Positions 1 to 9,514 are shown, counted from the first letter of the stretch. The stretch is DNA of 64,000 nucleotides from an uncultured Flavobacterium sp. (GCF_951805225.1 NZ_OX638201.1:2852001-2916000), one strand, 5' to 3'. Notes: a model not told the origin generated them from the letters alone. Numbers and translations: made by a program.

Positions 1-1413
1 GGAGTTCCGGTAAAACCTTACAGCGATGCATTTGAAAGTGTTTTGAAATCATGGTTAACGAGAGTAAATTATTCTTATAAAGGAAAATACAACTTCACAT
101 TATCTGCGCGTGCAGACGGTTCTTCAAGATTTGGATCAGAATCTCTTTGGGGTTACTTTCCTTCTGCAGGATTCTCATGGAATATTACCGATGAAAGTTT
201 TGCAAGCAACATCAAAGGTCTAACAGAAGCTAAACTTAGAATTACAGCAGGAACAACAGGAAATCAAGAGATTGGAAACTATCTTTCTCTAGCTCAAATG
301 GGATCTGTAAATTATTCTTTTGGAGGAACTTTATACACAGGTTTAGCTCCTACTCGTCTGGCAAATCCGGATTTGAAATGGGAAAAAACAAATCAATACA
401 ATGTAGGTTTGGATTTGTCTTTATTAGATCGAAAAATCAACTTTGTATTTGATGTTTACTACAAGAAAACAAACGATTTATTGATCAATGTACCAATTCC
501 ACTTACTTCTGGTTATGCAACAGTACTTCAAAATATTGGAGGTGTTGAGAATAAAGGTATCGAGATTGGTTTGATTACAGAAAACATCAAAACTGAAAAT
601 TTCTCTTGGAATTCGAACTTCGTTTTCTCTGCTAATAAAAACAAAGTGGTTTCTATAGGAAATGGTGTTAATCAATTTTTTCCTGTAGTTCCAAACGGAT
701 CATTATTGCAACAACAACCTGTAACTGTAAAAGTTGGATTGCCATTAGGAACTTTCTGGGGATACAGAACTGCTGGAATTTTCCAGACTCAGGAAGAAAT
801 CAATACACAACCTAAAATCAACAGTTTAGCCAATACTAAAATTGGAGACAGAAAATACGTTGATACAAACGGAGACGGTGTAATTACTGCGCTTGACAAA
901 GGAAATCTTGGAAGTTCTCAGCCAAAATTTGTGGGAAGTTTTAGTAACACAATTTCTTATCATGATTTTGATCTTAATTTCTCTTTCCAAGGCGCTTATG
1001 GCGGAAAAGTGTTTAACGCTTTGAATCAACAATTAGAAATTTCTACACTTGGAACAAATGCAAATGTTACTTTGGATAATCGTTGGACACCAACAAATAC
1101 AAATACTGATGTTCCAAGAGCTACAAGTTCTCCGCTTGGGATAGTTTCTGAGCGTTATGTAGAAGATGCTTCTTTCTTAAGATTGAAATTAATCACTTTT
1201 GGATATACGTTACCAAAAAGCCTTTCCTCTAGATTGGGAACAAAAAGCATCAAATTTTATGTTTCTGCCGAAAACTTAATTACATGGACAAAATACACAG
1301 GTTTTGATCCTGAGGTAAGTTCTTATGAGCAAAATAACTTATATCCGGGAATTGATTTTGGTGCATATCCAAACTCCAAAACATTTATTTCAGGTCTAAA
1401 CGTAACTTTCTAA
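1..1413 (+). CDS. SusC/RagA-type TonB-dependent outer-membrane receptor, C-terminal part (5' end outside window)
   Basis: The reading frame is open from base 1 and gives about 470 residues, so this is the distal half of a SusC-like receptor that normally has around 1000 residues. The visible part is alternating beta strands typical of the barrel, with segments such as ARADGSSRFG, LTEAKLRITAGTTGNQEIGN and ANPDLKWEKTNQYNVGLDL that are hallmarks of SusC family barrels. It ends in an aromatic residue (NVTF), as outer-membrane barrels do. It works with the SusD protein that follows 17 bases later to import an oligomeric or bulky substrate across the outer membrane using TonB energy. The substrate cannot be read from sequence; the sulfatases downstream suggest a sulfated compound (inference). 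Confidence 0.95.
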   Translation, partial: GVPVKPYSDAFESVLKSWLTRVNYSYKGKYNFTLSARADGSSRFGSESLWGYFPSAGFSWNITDESFASNIKGLTEAKLRITAGTTGNQEIGNYLSLAQMGSVNYSFGGTLYTGLAPTRLANPDLKWEKTNQYNVGLDLSLLDRKINFVFDVYYKKTNDLLINVPIPLTSGYATVLQNIGGVENKGIEIGLITENIKTENFSWNSNFVFSANKNKVVSIGNGVNQFFPVVPNGSLLQQQPVTVKVGLPLGTFWGYRTAGIFQTQEEINTQPKINSLANTKIGDRKYVDTNGDGVITALDKGNLGSSQPKFVGSFSNTISYHDFDLNFSFQGAYGGKVFNALNQQLEISTLGTNANVTLDNRWTPTNTNTDVPRATSSPLGIVSERYVEDASFLRLKLITFGYTLPKSLSSRLGTKSIKFYVSAENLITWTKYTGFDPEVSSYEQNNLYPGIDFGAYPNSKTFISGLNVTF

Positions 1414-1430
1414 GTAAAAAAATATACACA

Positions 1431-2903
1431 ATGAAAAAGATTATAATAACAATACTATTAAGCGCCGGTTTATTTTCGTCGTGCGCAGATTTAGAGGTAA
1501 CACCGACCTCTTTTGTAACCGAAGACAATTACTTTAAAACTCAAGATGATGCAATTGCAAGTGTAACCGCAGTTTATGCTTCTTTGAGTCTTGATCCGGG
1601 AGAACAAAGTTTATTTGGCAGAAACCTCTATTTCCTTACAGACATGGGATCTGATTATGCCGCGGCAGGAGTTTCTGCAACAAATCCTCAGGTTAGAGCG
1701 ATGAGTTCATTAACACATGATGCAACAAATGACCGTGTTCAGGTGGCTTGGCGCCAAATTTACGCTGGAATAAACAGAGCAAACGTAGCGATAGATAATG
1801 TGCCTAAAGTAGTTGGTAACGAAGTTGTAAAAACCAGATTAATCAATGAAGCAAAATTCATAAGAGGATTATTGTACTTTCAGGCTGTTCGTATTTGGGG
1901 CGGAGTTCCAATCGTTTTGCACGAACCAACTTCTATACAATTAGAAAGTCTTAAATCAAGAAGAGAAACTGTTGATGCCGTTTACACACAAATCATTTCA
2001 GACTTAAATGCTGCCGAAAATTTGCCTGCAACATATCCTGCAACTGATGCCGGACGCGCAACTTCCGGAGCTGCAAAAGCAATTTTGACAAAAGTATATT
2101 TGACCAGAAAAGATTATCCAAATGCAATCTTAAAAGCCAGAGAAGTTATTAATGGAGGTTACGGATATGCATTATTCGAAAACTTTCAGGATATCTTTAC
2201 TAAAACAAAAAAGAACGGAAAAGAACATATTTTCTCTGTTCAGTTTGAAGCTAATCAAGCAGGAAACGGATCAAGCGGAAGTACTTTTCAATCTACTTCT
2301 TTTACAGGATTTACGGCTACAGAACCTGCAGATATTATCTCAGACGTAGCATTATTCTATGATATTTATGCTGCCGGAGATGTTCGAAGAGATGTAAGTT
2401 ATGCAAAGACATTACCAATTCCGGGAACTGCAAATATTTATACTTTTCCGAAACCAATTTTCAAAAAATATCTGGATTTAACCAATTTGGCAACACCAGG
2501 AAATGTAGCTATAAATTTCCCGCTTATTCGTTATGCAGATATTTTATTATCTCTTGCAGAATCGATTAATGAGCAAGGAGGTCCAACTCCAGAAGCTTAT
2601 GAATTAATTAATCAGGTAAGAAGAAGAGCTTTTGCAAAACCAATTAATACGCCAGATCCAACGGTAGATTTAGTTGGATTAGATCAGGTTACTTTTAGAG
2701 CAGCACTTCAGGAAGAGCGCAAAAAAGAATTTGTTCAGGAAGGACAAAGATGGTTTGACCTTGTACGTTGGGGAACTCTTGTAACTGAAGTGAAAAAAGT
2801 AACGGCAAAAAACTCAGTTTCAGCACGTAATAATCTATATCCAATTCCGCAAAGCGAAAGAAATATTGATCCGGTTGGATTGCCACAAAATCCAGGTTAT
2901 TAA
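1431..2903 (+). CDS. SusD/RagB-family substrate-binding outer-membrane lipoprotein
   Basis: The 490-residue product starts with a lipoprotein signal (MKKIIITILLSAGLFSSCAD; lipobox cysteine at residue 18) and continues with the SusD pattern: an N-terminal ...TSFVTEDNYFKTQDDAIA segment, the tetratricopeptide-like helical part around ARFIRG-type helices (NEAKFIRGLLYFQAVRIWGG), and the C-terminal LIRYADILLSLAE and EERKKEFVQEGQRWFDLVRW blocks. SusD caps the SusC barrel at the cell surface and binds the substrate. It is 17 bases after SusC and only 4 bases before the sulfatase, so the three genes look like one operon. The family is certain; the ligand is not. Confidence 0.96.
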   Translation: MKKIIITILLSAGLFSSCADLEVTPTSFVTEDNYFKTQDDAIASVTAVYASLSLDPGEQSLFGRNLYFLTDMGSDYAAAGVSATNPQVRAMSSLTHDATNDRVQVAWRQIYAGINRANVAIDNVPKVVGNEVVKTRLINEAKFIRGLLYFQAVRIWGGVPIVLHEPTSIQLESLKSRRETVDAVYTQIISDLNAAENLPATYPATDAGRATSGAAKAILTKVYLTRKDYPNAILKAREVINGGYGYALFENFQDIFTKTKKNGKEHIFSVQFEANQAGNGSSGSTFQSTSFTGFTATEPADIISDVALFYDIYAAGDVRRDVSYAKTLPIPGTANIYTFPKPIFKKYLDLTNLATPGNVAINFPLIRYADILLSLAESINEQGGPTPEAYELINQVRRRAFAKPINTPDPTVDLVGLDQVTFRAALQEERKKEFVQEGQRWFDLVRWGTLVTEVKKVTAKNSVSARNNLYPIPQSERNIDPVGLPQNPGY

Positions 2904-2907
2904 TAAA

Positions 2908-4476
2908 ATGAGAAAAAAACTGTTCATTCTCGCCCTATTGGTTGTTACACAATTTCAGCTGTTTGCACAGAAAAAGCAACCTAATATCATCGTCATTTTG
3001 GCCGATGATTTAGGTTTCTCAGATATTGGCGCTTTTGGCTCAGAAATCAAAACTCCCAATTTGGATAAACTCGCCAAAAACGGGCTTATTATAAAACAGT
3101 TTTACAATGCCGGACGTTGCTGTCCTTCCCGCGCTTCATTGCTCACAGGTTTATATCCGCATCAGGCAGGCGTTGGCGATATGGTTCAGGATAAAGGATT
3201 TCCGGCTTATCAGGGATATTTAAACGAGCATTGCATCACGATTGGGCAAGCATTAAAAGAAGCAGGATACAGTACAATAGTTTCAGGAAAATGGCATGTT
3301 GGTTTAGTACCTTCAGCTTGGGCGGTTAATAGAGGATTTGATGATTCTTTTACGTTACAAAACAACGGAAGCAGTTATTTTAACTCGCAGCCTTTATATA
3401 ATGACGGAAGAAAAATTACTTTTTTGAAAGGAGATAAAGAAGTTATTCGCACAGATACTTCAACTTATCTCACTCAGGAAATTACCAATTTCGCCATTAA
3501 ATCTTTAGAAAAACAGCGAAACGAGCAAAAACCTTTTTTTCTATATGTTGCTTATAATGCGCCACATTGGCCCATTCAGGCATTACCGGAAGATATTGCA
3601 AAATACAAAGGCAAATACCTGCAAGGTTGGGATAAATTGAGAGCAAGTCGTTTTAAAAAATTAAAAGAACTTGGAATTATTGATAAAAACTGGGACTTAT
3701 CAAATCGTTTTGAAAAAGTACCGGATTGGGAAAAACTAAGCACCGAAGAAAAAGATAAATGGGATACCCGAATGGCAATTTACGCCGCTATGATCGACAG
3801 AATGGATGCCGGAATTGGAGAAATTCTGCAGAAAGTAAAGTCGTTGGGAGAAGAAGATAATACAATTGTTCTCTTTCTTTCGGATAATGGAGGAAGTGCA
3901 GACGATGTGAAAAACTGGAATTATGTTACACAAAAAAATGGAACACCAGGTTCAGTTGCATCAATTGACAGTTATGAAACTCCGTGGGGAAATGTGAGCA
4001 ACACGCCTTTTCAATTATTTAAAAAGAACACGCACGAAGGCGGAATTGCTTCTCCTTTTATAGCTTATTATCCAAAGCATATTAAAGCAGGAACAATAAG
4101 TAACCGAGTGAGTCATGTGATTGATATTTTCCCGACTTTTCTGGAATATGCAGGTTTTCAATATCCGGAGAATTTTCAAGGAAAAAGTCTCACACCATTA
4201 GAAGGAATTAGCTTAAAAAAAGAATTTGAAGGACAACAATCTGATGCACATGAAGCCTTGTTTTGGGAACATGAAGGCAGCAAAGCAGTTAGAAAAGGAA
4301 ATTGGAAGGCTGTCGCCGAAAACAATCAGCCTTGGGAATTATACAATCTTGCTACAGATCGAACAGAAACAAAAAACGTAGCAAAATCAGAACCCAAACT
4401 GCTCGAATCCCTGATTGAATTACACCAACAATGGTCGAAAAAAGTAGGCATCGAAGATTGGAATAAAATAAAATAA
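2908..4476 (+). CDS. S1-family (formylglycine-dependent) sulfatase, exported
   Basis: This is a sulfatase of the alkaline-phosphatase superfamily that hydrolyses sulfate esters. The start at 2908 is chosen because it is followed directly by a signal peptide (LFILALLVVTQFQLFAQ); upstream in-frame codons run back into susD. The core shows the metal-binding PNIIVILADDLGFSDIG (residues 25-41), the modification motif C-C-P-S-R at residues 71-75 where C71 would become formylglycine, the SGKWHVG block, and SDNGG. At 522 residues it has normal length for the family. It lies 4 bases after susD, so expression is coupled to the transporter. Its closest relative in the window is the sulfatase at 16338, sharing the PAYQGYLN and APHWP segments. 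The natural substrate is unknown. No formylglycine-generating enzyme is visible nearby. Confidence 0.95.
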   Translation: MRKKLFILALLVVTQFQLFAQKKQPNIIVILADDLGFSDIGAFGSEIKTPNLDKLAKNGLIIKQFYNAGRCCPSRASLLTGLYPHQAGVGDMVQDKGFPAYQGYLNEHCITIGQALKEAGYSTIVSGKWHVGLVPSAWAVNRGFDDSFTLQNNGSSYFNSQPLYNDGRKITFLKGDKEVIRTDTSTYLTQEITNFAIKSLEKQRNEQKPFFLYVAYNAPHWPIQALPEDIAKYKGKYLQGWDKLRASRFKKLKELGIIDKNWDLSNRFEKVPDWEKLSTEEKDKWDTRMAIYAAMIDRMDAGIGEILQKVKSLGEEDNTIVLFLSDNGGSADDVKNWNYVTQKNGTPGSVASIDSYETPWGNVSNTPFQLFKKNTHEGGIASPFIAYYPKHIKAGTISNRVSHVIDIFPTFLEYAGFQYPENFQGKSLTPLEGISLKKEFEGQQSDAHEALFWEHEGSKAVRKGNWKAVAENNQPWELYNLATDRTETKNVAKSEPKLLESLIELHQQWSKKVGIEDWNKIK

Positions 4477-4494
4477 CTCGCTGGATAATATTTA

Positions 4495-4629
4495 AACACA
4501 TAGAAACATAGGTTTTTCCTTTATTTAAAGATGATTAAAATAAATGATACATCATTTACACATAGCTATGTGTATTTAAATAAGTGAAACGCCTCTTTTG
4601 GGTATACAAAATTTATGTTTCTATGTGTT
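4495..4629. repeat. Palindromic intergenic element with terminal inverted repeats
   Basis: The 228-bp gap between two sulfatase genes holds a symmetrical element. Its 16-bp ends (4495-4510 AACACATAGAAACATA and 4614-4629 TATGTTTCTATGTGTT) are perfect reverse complements. A perfect 18-bp palindrome, built around ACACATAGCTATGTGT (4557-4574), sits in the middle. No protein is encoded. It looks like a small non-autonomous repeat or an RNA structure between the first sulfatase and the tandem pair. Confidence 0.75.
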
Positions 4630-4704
4630 AAAAATTGCACACAACGAGTTAAAATAGCAGAGTTAAACAGTGATTACGCATTAAATAAGTAAAAATTTAA
4701 TCTA

Positions 4705-6600
4705 ATGAAAAAGTTTAAAAATAACATTGCAATCAAAAGTCCGCAAAAAGGGCTTTTGATTACTGCATTGCTTCTTGCACAAGTGAGTTTTGCACAAACA
4801 AAACCAGAAGAATTTAAAGGAGTTATTGGCAAAACCTTAGCCGAATCTAAAGAATATTGGCCAGAACCGGTTACGCCTCCTAAAGGTGCTCCAAATGTGG
4901 TTTGGATTATTCTGGATGATGTTGGTTACGGAGCTTCAAGTGCTTTTGGAGGGCAAATAGAAACTCCGGTTTTAGAGAGTTTAGCCAACAATGGATTACG
5001 ATATACCAATTTTCATACAACAGCAATTTGTGCTCCTACCCGCTCCGCTTTATTGACCGGAAGTAACTCGCATAAAGTGCACGTTGGAGGATTTTCTCAT
5101 ACGATAATGTCGGCAGGATTTCCAGGTTGGGACGGAAGATTACCTTCTAAAAACGGGACCGTTGCCGAGATTTTACGTGATAAAGGATACAATACTTTTG
5201 GCGTAGGGAAATATGGAATTACGCCTGACGAAGAAGCAACAGATGCAGGACCTTTTGATCATTGGCCAACCGGAAAAGGATTTGAACATTTCTACGGCTT
5301 TTTGGGTTCAGCAACAGATCAATACAAACCAGATTTAATTGAAGATCAAGTTCATATTACGCCTGACGGAAGACATCTTAGCGAACAAATCACTGATAAA
5401 GCAATTAGTTACATTCAGAAACAACAAAAAGCAGCGCCGGGAAAACCGTTCTTTTTGTACTATTCTCCTGCAGCCGTTCATGCACCTCATCAGGTAGCTC
5501 AAAAATGGAGCGATCCTTACAAAGGAAAATTTGACGATGGTTGGGACGCTTACCGCGAAAAAACATTGGCTAATCAAAAGAAACTTGGCGTTATTCCTGC
5601 CGATGCTGTTTTACCGGAACGCAATTCACTTATTGCAGACTGGAAAAAACTAACACCAGATCAAAAGAAAGTATATTCAAAATTCATGGAAGTTTATGCC
5701 GGATATTTAACTTATACAGATTATGAAATTGGACGATTGGTTAATTATTTAAAAGAAAGCAATCAGCTGGAAAATACAGTTGTTTTTGTTTTAATTGGCG
5801 ATAACGGAGCCAGTAAAGAAGGAACTTTACAAGGAGCTGTAGACAGACAAACCTACGTAAATGGTGATACTGAAGAAAAAGTTTTCCAAAATAACTTAAA
5901 TAGAATTGGCGAAATTGGAACAGCTCAAACATACACCAACTATCCTTTGGGTTGGGCGCAGGCTACAAATACACCTTTCAAATATTGGAAACAAGATGCA
6001 AATTCAGAAGGAGGAACACACAATCCGTTGATTGTTTATTATCCAAAGGGAATCAAAACTCCGGGAATCAGAACGCAATACAGCCACGTAATTGATATTT
6101 TGCCAACAACTCTTGATATTTTGGGCGTAAAAGCTCCGGAATCTATTAGAGAAGTTAAACAAGACACAATTCAGGGATATTCATTTTACAATTCTTTGAA
6201 TGATGCAAAAGCTGTTTCCTCGCATAAAATTCAACATTATTACATCTTTGGATCAAGAGCCATTTATAATGATGGTTGGAAAGCTGCCGCGGCACATCAT
6301 CCAAATTCAATTGAAGTAAAAGAAGCTTTGAATAATAAAGTAAATCTTCCGCCAAGTGATTTTGACAAAGATGTTTGGGAATTATACAACATCAACGAAG
6401 ATTTCAACGAAAGAAAAGATTTGGCTAAAAAATATCCTGAAAAAGTAGCCGAACTAAAAAAACTCTTCGATCAGCAAGCCAAGAAAAATAATCTATATCC
6501 TTTAATAGACTGGCAGGATGTTTACTTAAGAAAAATACATAAAACGCCGTCTACCGAAGGAAAATCTGCTCAGGAATTATTGACCAAAGCAAACAAGTAA
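4705..6600 (+). CDS. Arylsulfatase-type S1 sulfatase, exported (tandem copy 1)
   Basis: A 631-residue sulfate ester hydrolase. The N-terminus is basic, then has a hydrophobic stretch ending SFAQ (to about residue 31), consistent with a signal peptide. The active-site block is ICAPTRSALLTG with C109 as the cysteine converted to formylglycine. The metal-binding WIILDDVGYG block lies at 67-76 and IGDNGASKEG near the middle. The sequence type (EYWPEPV...PKGAPNV) matches the long arylsulfatase subgroup that acts on aryl or small organic sulfates; the true substrate is inferred only. The next gene is a close paralogue, 60 bases downstream. The upstream gap of 228 bases carries a palindromic element, so this gene may have its own promoter. 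Confidence 0.94.
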   Translation: MKKFKNNIAIKSPQKGLLITALLLAQVSFAQTKPEEFKGVIGKTLAESKEYWPEPVTPPKGAPNVVWIILDDVGYGASSAFGGQIETPVLESLANNGLRYTNFHTTAICAPTRSALLTGSNSHKVHVGGFSHTIMSAGFPGWDGRLPSKNGTVAEILRDKGYNTFGVGKYGITPDEEATDAGPFDHWPTGKGFEHFYGFLGSATDQYKPDLIEDQVHITPDGRHLSEQITDKAISYIQKQQKAAPGKPFFLYYSPAAVHAPHQVAQKWSDPYKGKFDDGWDAYREKTLANQKKLGVIPADAVLPERNSLIADWKKLTPDQKKVYSKFMEVYAGYLTYTDYEIGRLVNYLKESNQLENTVVFVLIGDNGASKEGTLQGAVDRQTYVNGDTEEKVFQNNLNRIGEIGTAQTYTNYPLGWAQATNTPFKYWKQDANSEGGTHNPLIVYYPKGIKTPGIRTQYSHVIDILPTTLDILGVKAPESIREVKQDTIQGYSFYNSLNDAKAVSSHKIQHYYIFGSRAIYNDGWKAAAAHHPNSIEVKEALNNKVNLPPSDFDKDVWELYNINEDFNERKDLAKKYPEKVAELKKLFDQQAKKNNLYPLIDWQDVYLRKIHKTPSTEGKSAQELLTKANK

Positions 6601-6615
6601 AAAAATTTACTTAAA

Positions 6616-6639
6616 AACTCTACTAAATCCATAGACAAA
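6616..6639. promoter_or_regulatory. Shared island motif, copy A (candidate regulator binding site)
   Basis: The sequence AACTCTACTAAATCCATAGA, followed by CAAA, lies 22 bases before the second tandem sulfatase. Closely related sequences occur at 10263 (same strand) and 16031 (opposite strand), all inside the sulfatase island and all in non-coding DNA. The shared core is CTCTACTAnnTCyATAGA. I infer a binding site for a regulator of the island; no matching regulator gene is evident in the island itself. Confidence 0.5.
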
Positions 6640-6660
6640 CAAATATTAAAAAAAGAAATA

Positions 6661-8604
6661 ATGAAAAAAATTGAAATTAACTCAAAAATCAAAAGTCCTA
6701 AAAATGGACTTTTGATTACTGCATTGCTAGTGGCACAAATGGGCTTTGCACAAGAAAAACAAGAAGAATTTAAAGGTGTAATTGGTAAAACCCTAGCCGA
6801 TTCTAAAGAATATTGGCCAGAGCCAGTAAAAGCTCCTCAAGGCGCGCCAAACGTAATCTGGATTTTACTTGATGATGTAGGATTTGGAGCTTCAAGTGCT
6901 TTTGGAGGTTTGATTCAAACACCAACATTTGATCAATTGGCAAATAACGGTTTGCGTTATACCAACTTTCATACAACAGCAATTTGTGCTCCTACGCGCG
7001 CGGCTTTATTAACCGGAAGAAATTCTGGAAGAGTACACGAAAGCGGATTTTCACACACTATTTTATCGGCAGGTTTTCCGGGTTGGGATGGTAGAATTCC
7101 ATCTGATAAAGGAACAATTGCAGAGATTTTACGTGAAAACGGATACAACACTTTTGCAGTTGGTAAATATGGCGTAACTCCGGACGAAGATGCTACAGAT
7201 GCAGGACCGTTTGACAGATGGCCAACCGGAAAAGGTTTCGATCATTTCTACGGATTCTTAGGTTCCCAAACGGATCAATACAATCCTGATTTAGTAGAAG
7301 ATCAAGTTCATGTTACGCCAGACGGACGTCACTTAAGCGAATTGATTACGGATAAAGCAATTAGTTATATCCAAAAGCAACAAAAAGCGGCACCTGGAAA
7401 ACCATTTTTCTTGTATTATGCACCGGGAGCAGCACACGCACCTCATCAGGTTGCTACAAAATGGAGCGATCCGTACAGAGGGAAATTTGACAAAGGCTGG
7501 GATGCTTATCGCGAAGAAGTAATTGCAAACCAAAAGAAATTGGGTGTAATTCCTGCCAATGCAGTTTTACCGGAACGTAATCCGTTGATTACAGACTGGA
7601 AAAAACTAAGTCCGGATCAGAAAAAAGTTTATGCTCGTTTTATGGAAGTTTACGCAGGATTCCTGACGTATACAGATTATGAAGTTGGAAGAGTTGTGAA
7701 TTATCTAAAAGAAACTAATCAGCTAGAAAACACTGTAATTTTCGTTGCAATTGGAGACAATGGAGCAAGTAAAGAAGGAACTACTGAAGGAACAATTAAC
7801 CAAAGTTTGTTTTCTCAAGGAACATCTGACGATGAAAACTTAAAGAAAAACTTAGCTAATATCGACGAAATTGGTACAGCAAAAGGTCTAAATACCAATT
7901 ATCCTTTGGGATGGGCACAAGCTACAAATGTACCTTTCAAAAACTGGAAACAAGATGCACAATCTGAAGGAGGAACACACAATCCGTTGATTGTTTTTTA
8001 TCCGAAAGGTATCAAAGAAAAAGGTGGAATCAGAAACCAATACAGCCACGTTACGGATTTATTGCCAACAACTTTGGATATTGCAGGAATTAAAGCTCCG
8101 GAATATATCAAAAATATCAAACAAGATATTATTCAGGGATCGTCTTTATATGCTTCTTTAAATGATGCTAAAGCAGAATCTTTACACAAAGTGCAATACT
8201 ATTACATTTTTGGAAACAGAGCAATTTACAAAGATGGCTGGAAAGCCGGAGCAGCACATTTACCGGATTCATTTGCTTTAAAAAATACTTTGGGTAAAAA
8301 TGAAAAACCTGCGCCAAGTAATTTTGATGCTGATGTTTGGGAATTATACAACTTAAACGAAGACTTTAACGAGCGTAATAATCTTGCTAAAAAATACCCT
8401 GAAAAATTAGCTGAGCTTAAAAAAGTATTTGACGAGCAAGCCAAAGAAAATAACGTTTATCCGTTGATCGACTGGCAAGATGTGTACAACAGAAGAATTC
8501 ATAATTCTGGTGCAGATAAAGGAAAAACACTTCAAGATTTAGTGAAACAAGTAACTAAAGGCGGAAATACTGAAAACAGTGCAAAAAGCGGAAGTTCTAA
8601 CTAA
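6661..8604 (+). CDS. Arylsulfatase-type S1 sulfatase, exported (tandem copy 2)
   Basis: A 647-residue paralogue of the gene just upstream; the two align almost without gaps from the signal peptide through the last 60 residues. The signal peptide ends MGFAQ near residue 31. The formylglycine motif is ICAPTRAALLTG with C109 in exactly the same place as in its neighbour, and the WILLDDVGFG and IGDNGASKEG metal-binding blocks are kept, so both copies should be active. The C-terminus adds a polar Gly/Ser/Asn-rich tail not present in copy 1. Differences cluster in the loop after IGDNGASKEG and the C-terminal third, which is where substrate preference could differ (inference). A hairpin follows the stop codon. 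Confidence 0.94.
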   Translation: MKKIEINSKIKSPKNGLLITALLVAQMGFAQEKQEEFKGVIGKTLADSKEYWPEPVKAPQGAPNVIWILLDDVGFGASSAFGGLIQTPTFDQLANNGLRYTNFHTTAICAPTRAALLTGRNSGRVHESGFSHTILSAGFPGWDGRIPSDKGTIAEILRENGYNTFAVGKYGVTPDEDATDAGPFDRWPTGKGFDHFYGFLGSQTDQYNPDLVEDQVHVTPDGRHLSELITDKAISYIQKQQKAAPGKPFFLYYAPGAAHAPHQVATKWSDPYRGKFDKGWDAYREEVIANQKKLGVIPANAVLPERNPLITDWKKLSPDQKKVYARFMEVYAGFLTYTDYEVGRVVNYLKETNQLENTVIFVAIGDNGASKEGTTEGTINQSLFSQGTSDDENLKKNLANIDEIGTAKGLNTNYPLGWAQATNVPFKNWKQDAQSEGGTHNPLIVFYPKGIKEKGGIRNQYSHVTDLLPTTLDIAGIKAPEYIKNIKQDIIQGSSLYASLNDAKAESLHKVQYYYIFGNRAIYKDGWKAGAAHLPDSFALKNTLGKNEKPAPSNFDADVWELYNLNEDFNERNNLAKKYPEKLAELKKVFDEQAKENNVYPLIDWQDVYNRRIHNSGADKGKTLQDLVKQVTKGGNTENSAKSGSSN

Positions 8605-8616
8605 ATATAAATTATA

Positions 8617-8649
8617 AAACCTGCAAGGTTTCCAAATCCTTGCAGGTTT
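8617..8649 (+). terminator. Hairpin after the tandem sulfatases, with a third repeat arm
   Basis: AAACCTGCAAGG (8617-8628) and CCTTGCAGGTTT (8638-8649) form a perfect 12-bp stem with a 9-base loop directly after the sulfatase stop. The same AACCTTGCAGG sequence returns at 8698-8708 just before the next gene. The T-run after the stem is short, so it may be an mRNA 3' stabiliser or a weak terminator. Confidence 0.6.
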
Positions 8650-8734
8650 AATTTATCCTACCAGCAAACGTTGCAAATCATACCTAAAGGTTTTGGAAAC
8701 CTTGCAGGATAGCACATTAACAAATAAATCAATT

Positions 8735-9286
8735 ATGGCAGCAGTAAAACCACTTATCAAAAAAGGCTTTTTTGCCTTGGTACTTGTAGTAATTGCAGTA
8801 AGCTTTTATTACTTAACAATTTGGGTAACTCCTTATTATGTTCAGAAGAAATTTGCAGAGAAAAGTTTGGGTGTTATCAATACGCCTCAATTTGGAAATC
8901 AGCCAAATGCTGAAAATAGCAGAGTGATTCCGTTACCGAATCCTGACTTTTTGTATTCGACAATTAATTATGATTTGAAAGATCAGGTTTTGAAAATTTC
9001 AGGTACAGTTCCGGATTCTACTTATTGGTCGATCTCGGCTTATCAGGAAAACACGACCAATTATTTTGTTCAGAATGAAGAACAGGTAAAAGCAAAATTC
9101 GAATATTATTTGGCGCCGGAAGGAAGTACTTCTGAAGTATTGAAAAATATTCCGAAAGAGAAAATCATCTATAGTCCAACGACAAAAGGATTGATTCTGT
9201 TTCGTTATTTAGTTTCGAAAGCATATCCTGTGAAGACTCTTGCTGAATTGCAACATGGAGTTACGGTAGAGAAATTAGTGAAGTAA
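8735..9286 (+). CDS. Membrane-anchored DUF1254-like protein (N-terminal half of a DUF1254/DUF1214 protein)
   Basis: The ATG at 8735 is preferred over an upstream TTG at 8693, which falls in the repeat arm before the gene. The 183-residue product has a basic N-terminus, one membrane segment at about residues 10-30 (FFALVLVVIAVSFYYLTIWV), then an outside domain. The stretch NPDFLYSTINYDLKDQVLKI followed by DSTYWSISAYQENTTNYF resembles the N-terminal DUF1254 domain, where a substrate-like 'NPDTLYS' and 'Y-S' pattern is typical. The gene at 9632 resembles the matching C-terminal DUF1214 domain, and both domains occur fused at 48444. The family has no firmly established function. Its position after the sulfatases suggests an envelope role in the same pathway (inference). 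Confidence 0.7.
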   Translation: MAAVKPLIKKGFFALVLVVIAVSFYYLTIWVTPYYVQKKFAEKSLGVINTPQFGNQPNAENSRVIPLPNPDFLYSTINYDLKDQVLKISGTVPDSTYWSISAYQENTTNYFVQNEEQVKAKFEYYLAPEGSTSEVLKNIPKEKIIYSPTTKGLILFRYLVSKAYPVKTLAELQHGVTVEKLVK

Positions 9287-9432
9287 AATGCGCGAATAAC
9301 TTTGTCATAGTACGCGGATGACACGGATTTGCTTTGCAAAGACGCGGATTCAAACGGATTTTTTATTTTAATTCGAAAAAACGTCATTAGTAAAAACGAG
9401 GGATTTCCGTAAGTAACTCGACAAAGAATGTC

Positions 9433-9514
9433 CTAGCCCCGATAGAAGTGGAAATCCTTTTGTGGCGCTTCTTTAGCGACACAAAAGATTGAAACGAATA
9501 GCGGGATTAGCTCC
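9433..9514. repeat. Flavobacterial intergenic repeat with internal hairpin (copy 1)
   Basis: The 345-bp gap 9287-9631 has no gene. From 9305 it carries a degenerate 'GCGGATGACACGGATTT' repeat, and at 9433-9514 a structured element beginning AGCCCCGATAG and ending AGCGGGATTAGCTCC. Its centre is a hairpin, CTTTTGTGGCGC (9457-9468) with GCGACACAAAAG (9476-9487). A diverged copy lies at 55601-55680. The fragment GTAAGTAACTCGACAAAG just upstream (9410-9427) resembles part of the repeat at 62763. Confidence 0.65.

Noticed and set aside
43..60. TTG start at 43 for the SusC gene
   Set aside because: The frame is open from base 1 and the sequence is mid-barrel, so the real start is outside the window.
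9205..9387. 60-codon minus-strand frame at the end of the DUF1254-like gene
   Set aside because: Runs through the 3' end of a real gene and an intergenic repeat; not conserved-looking.
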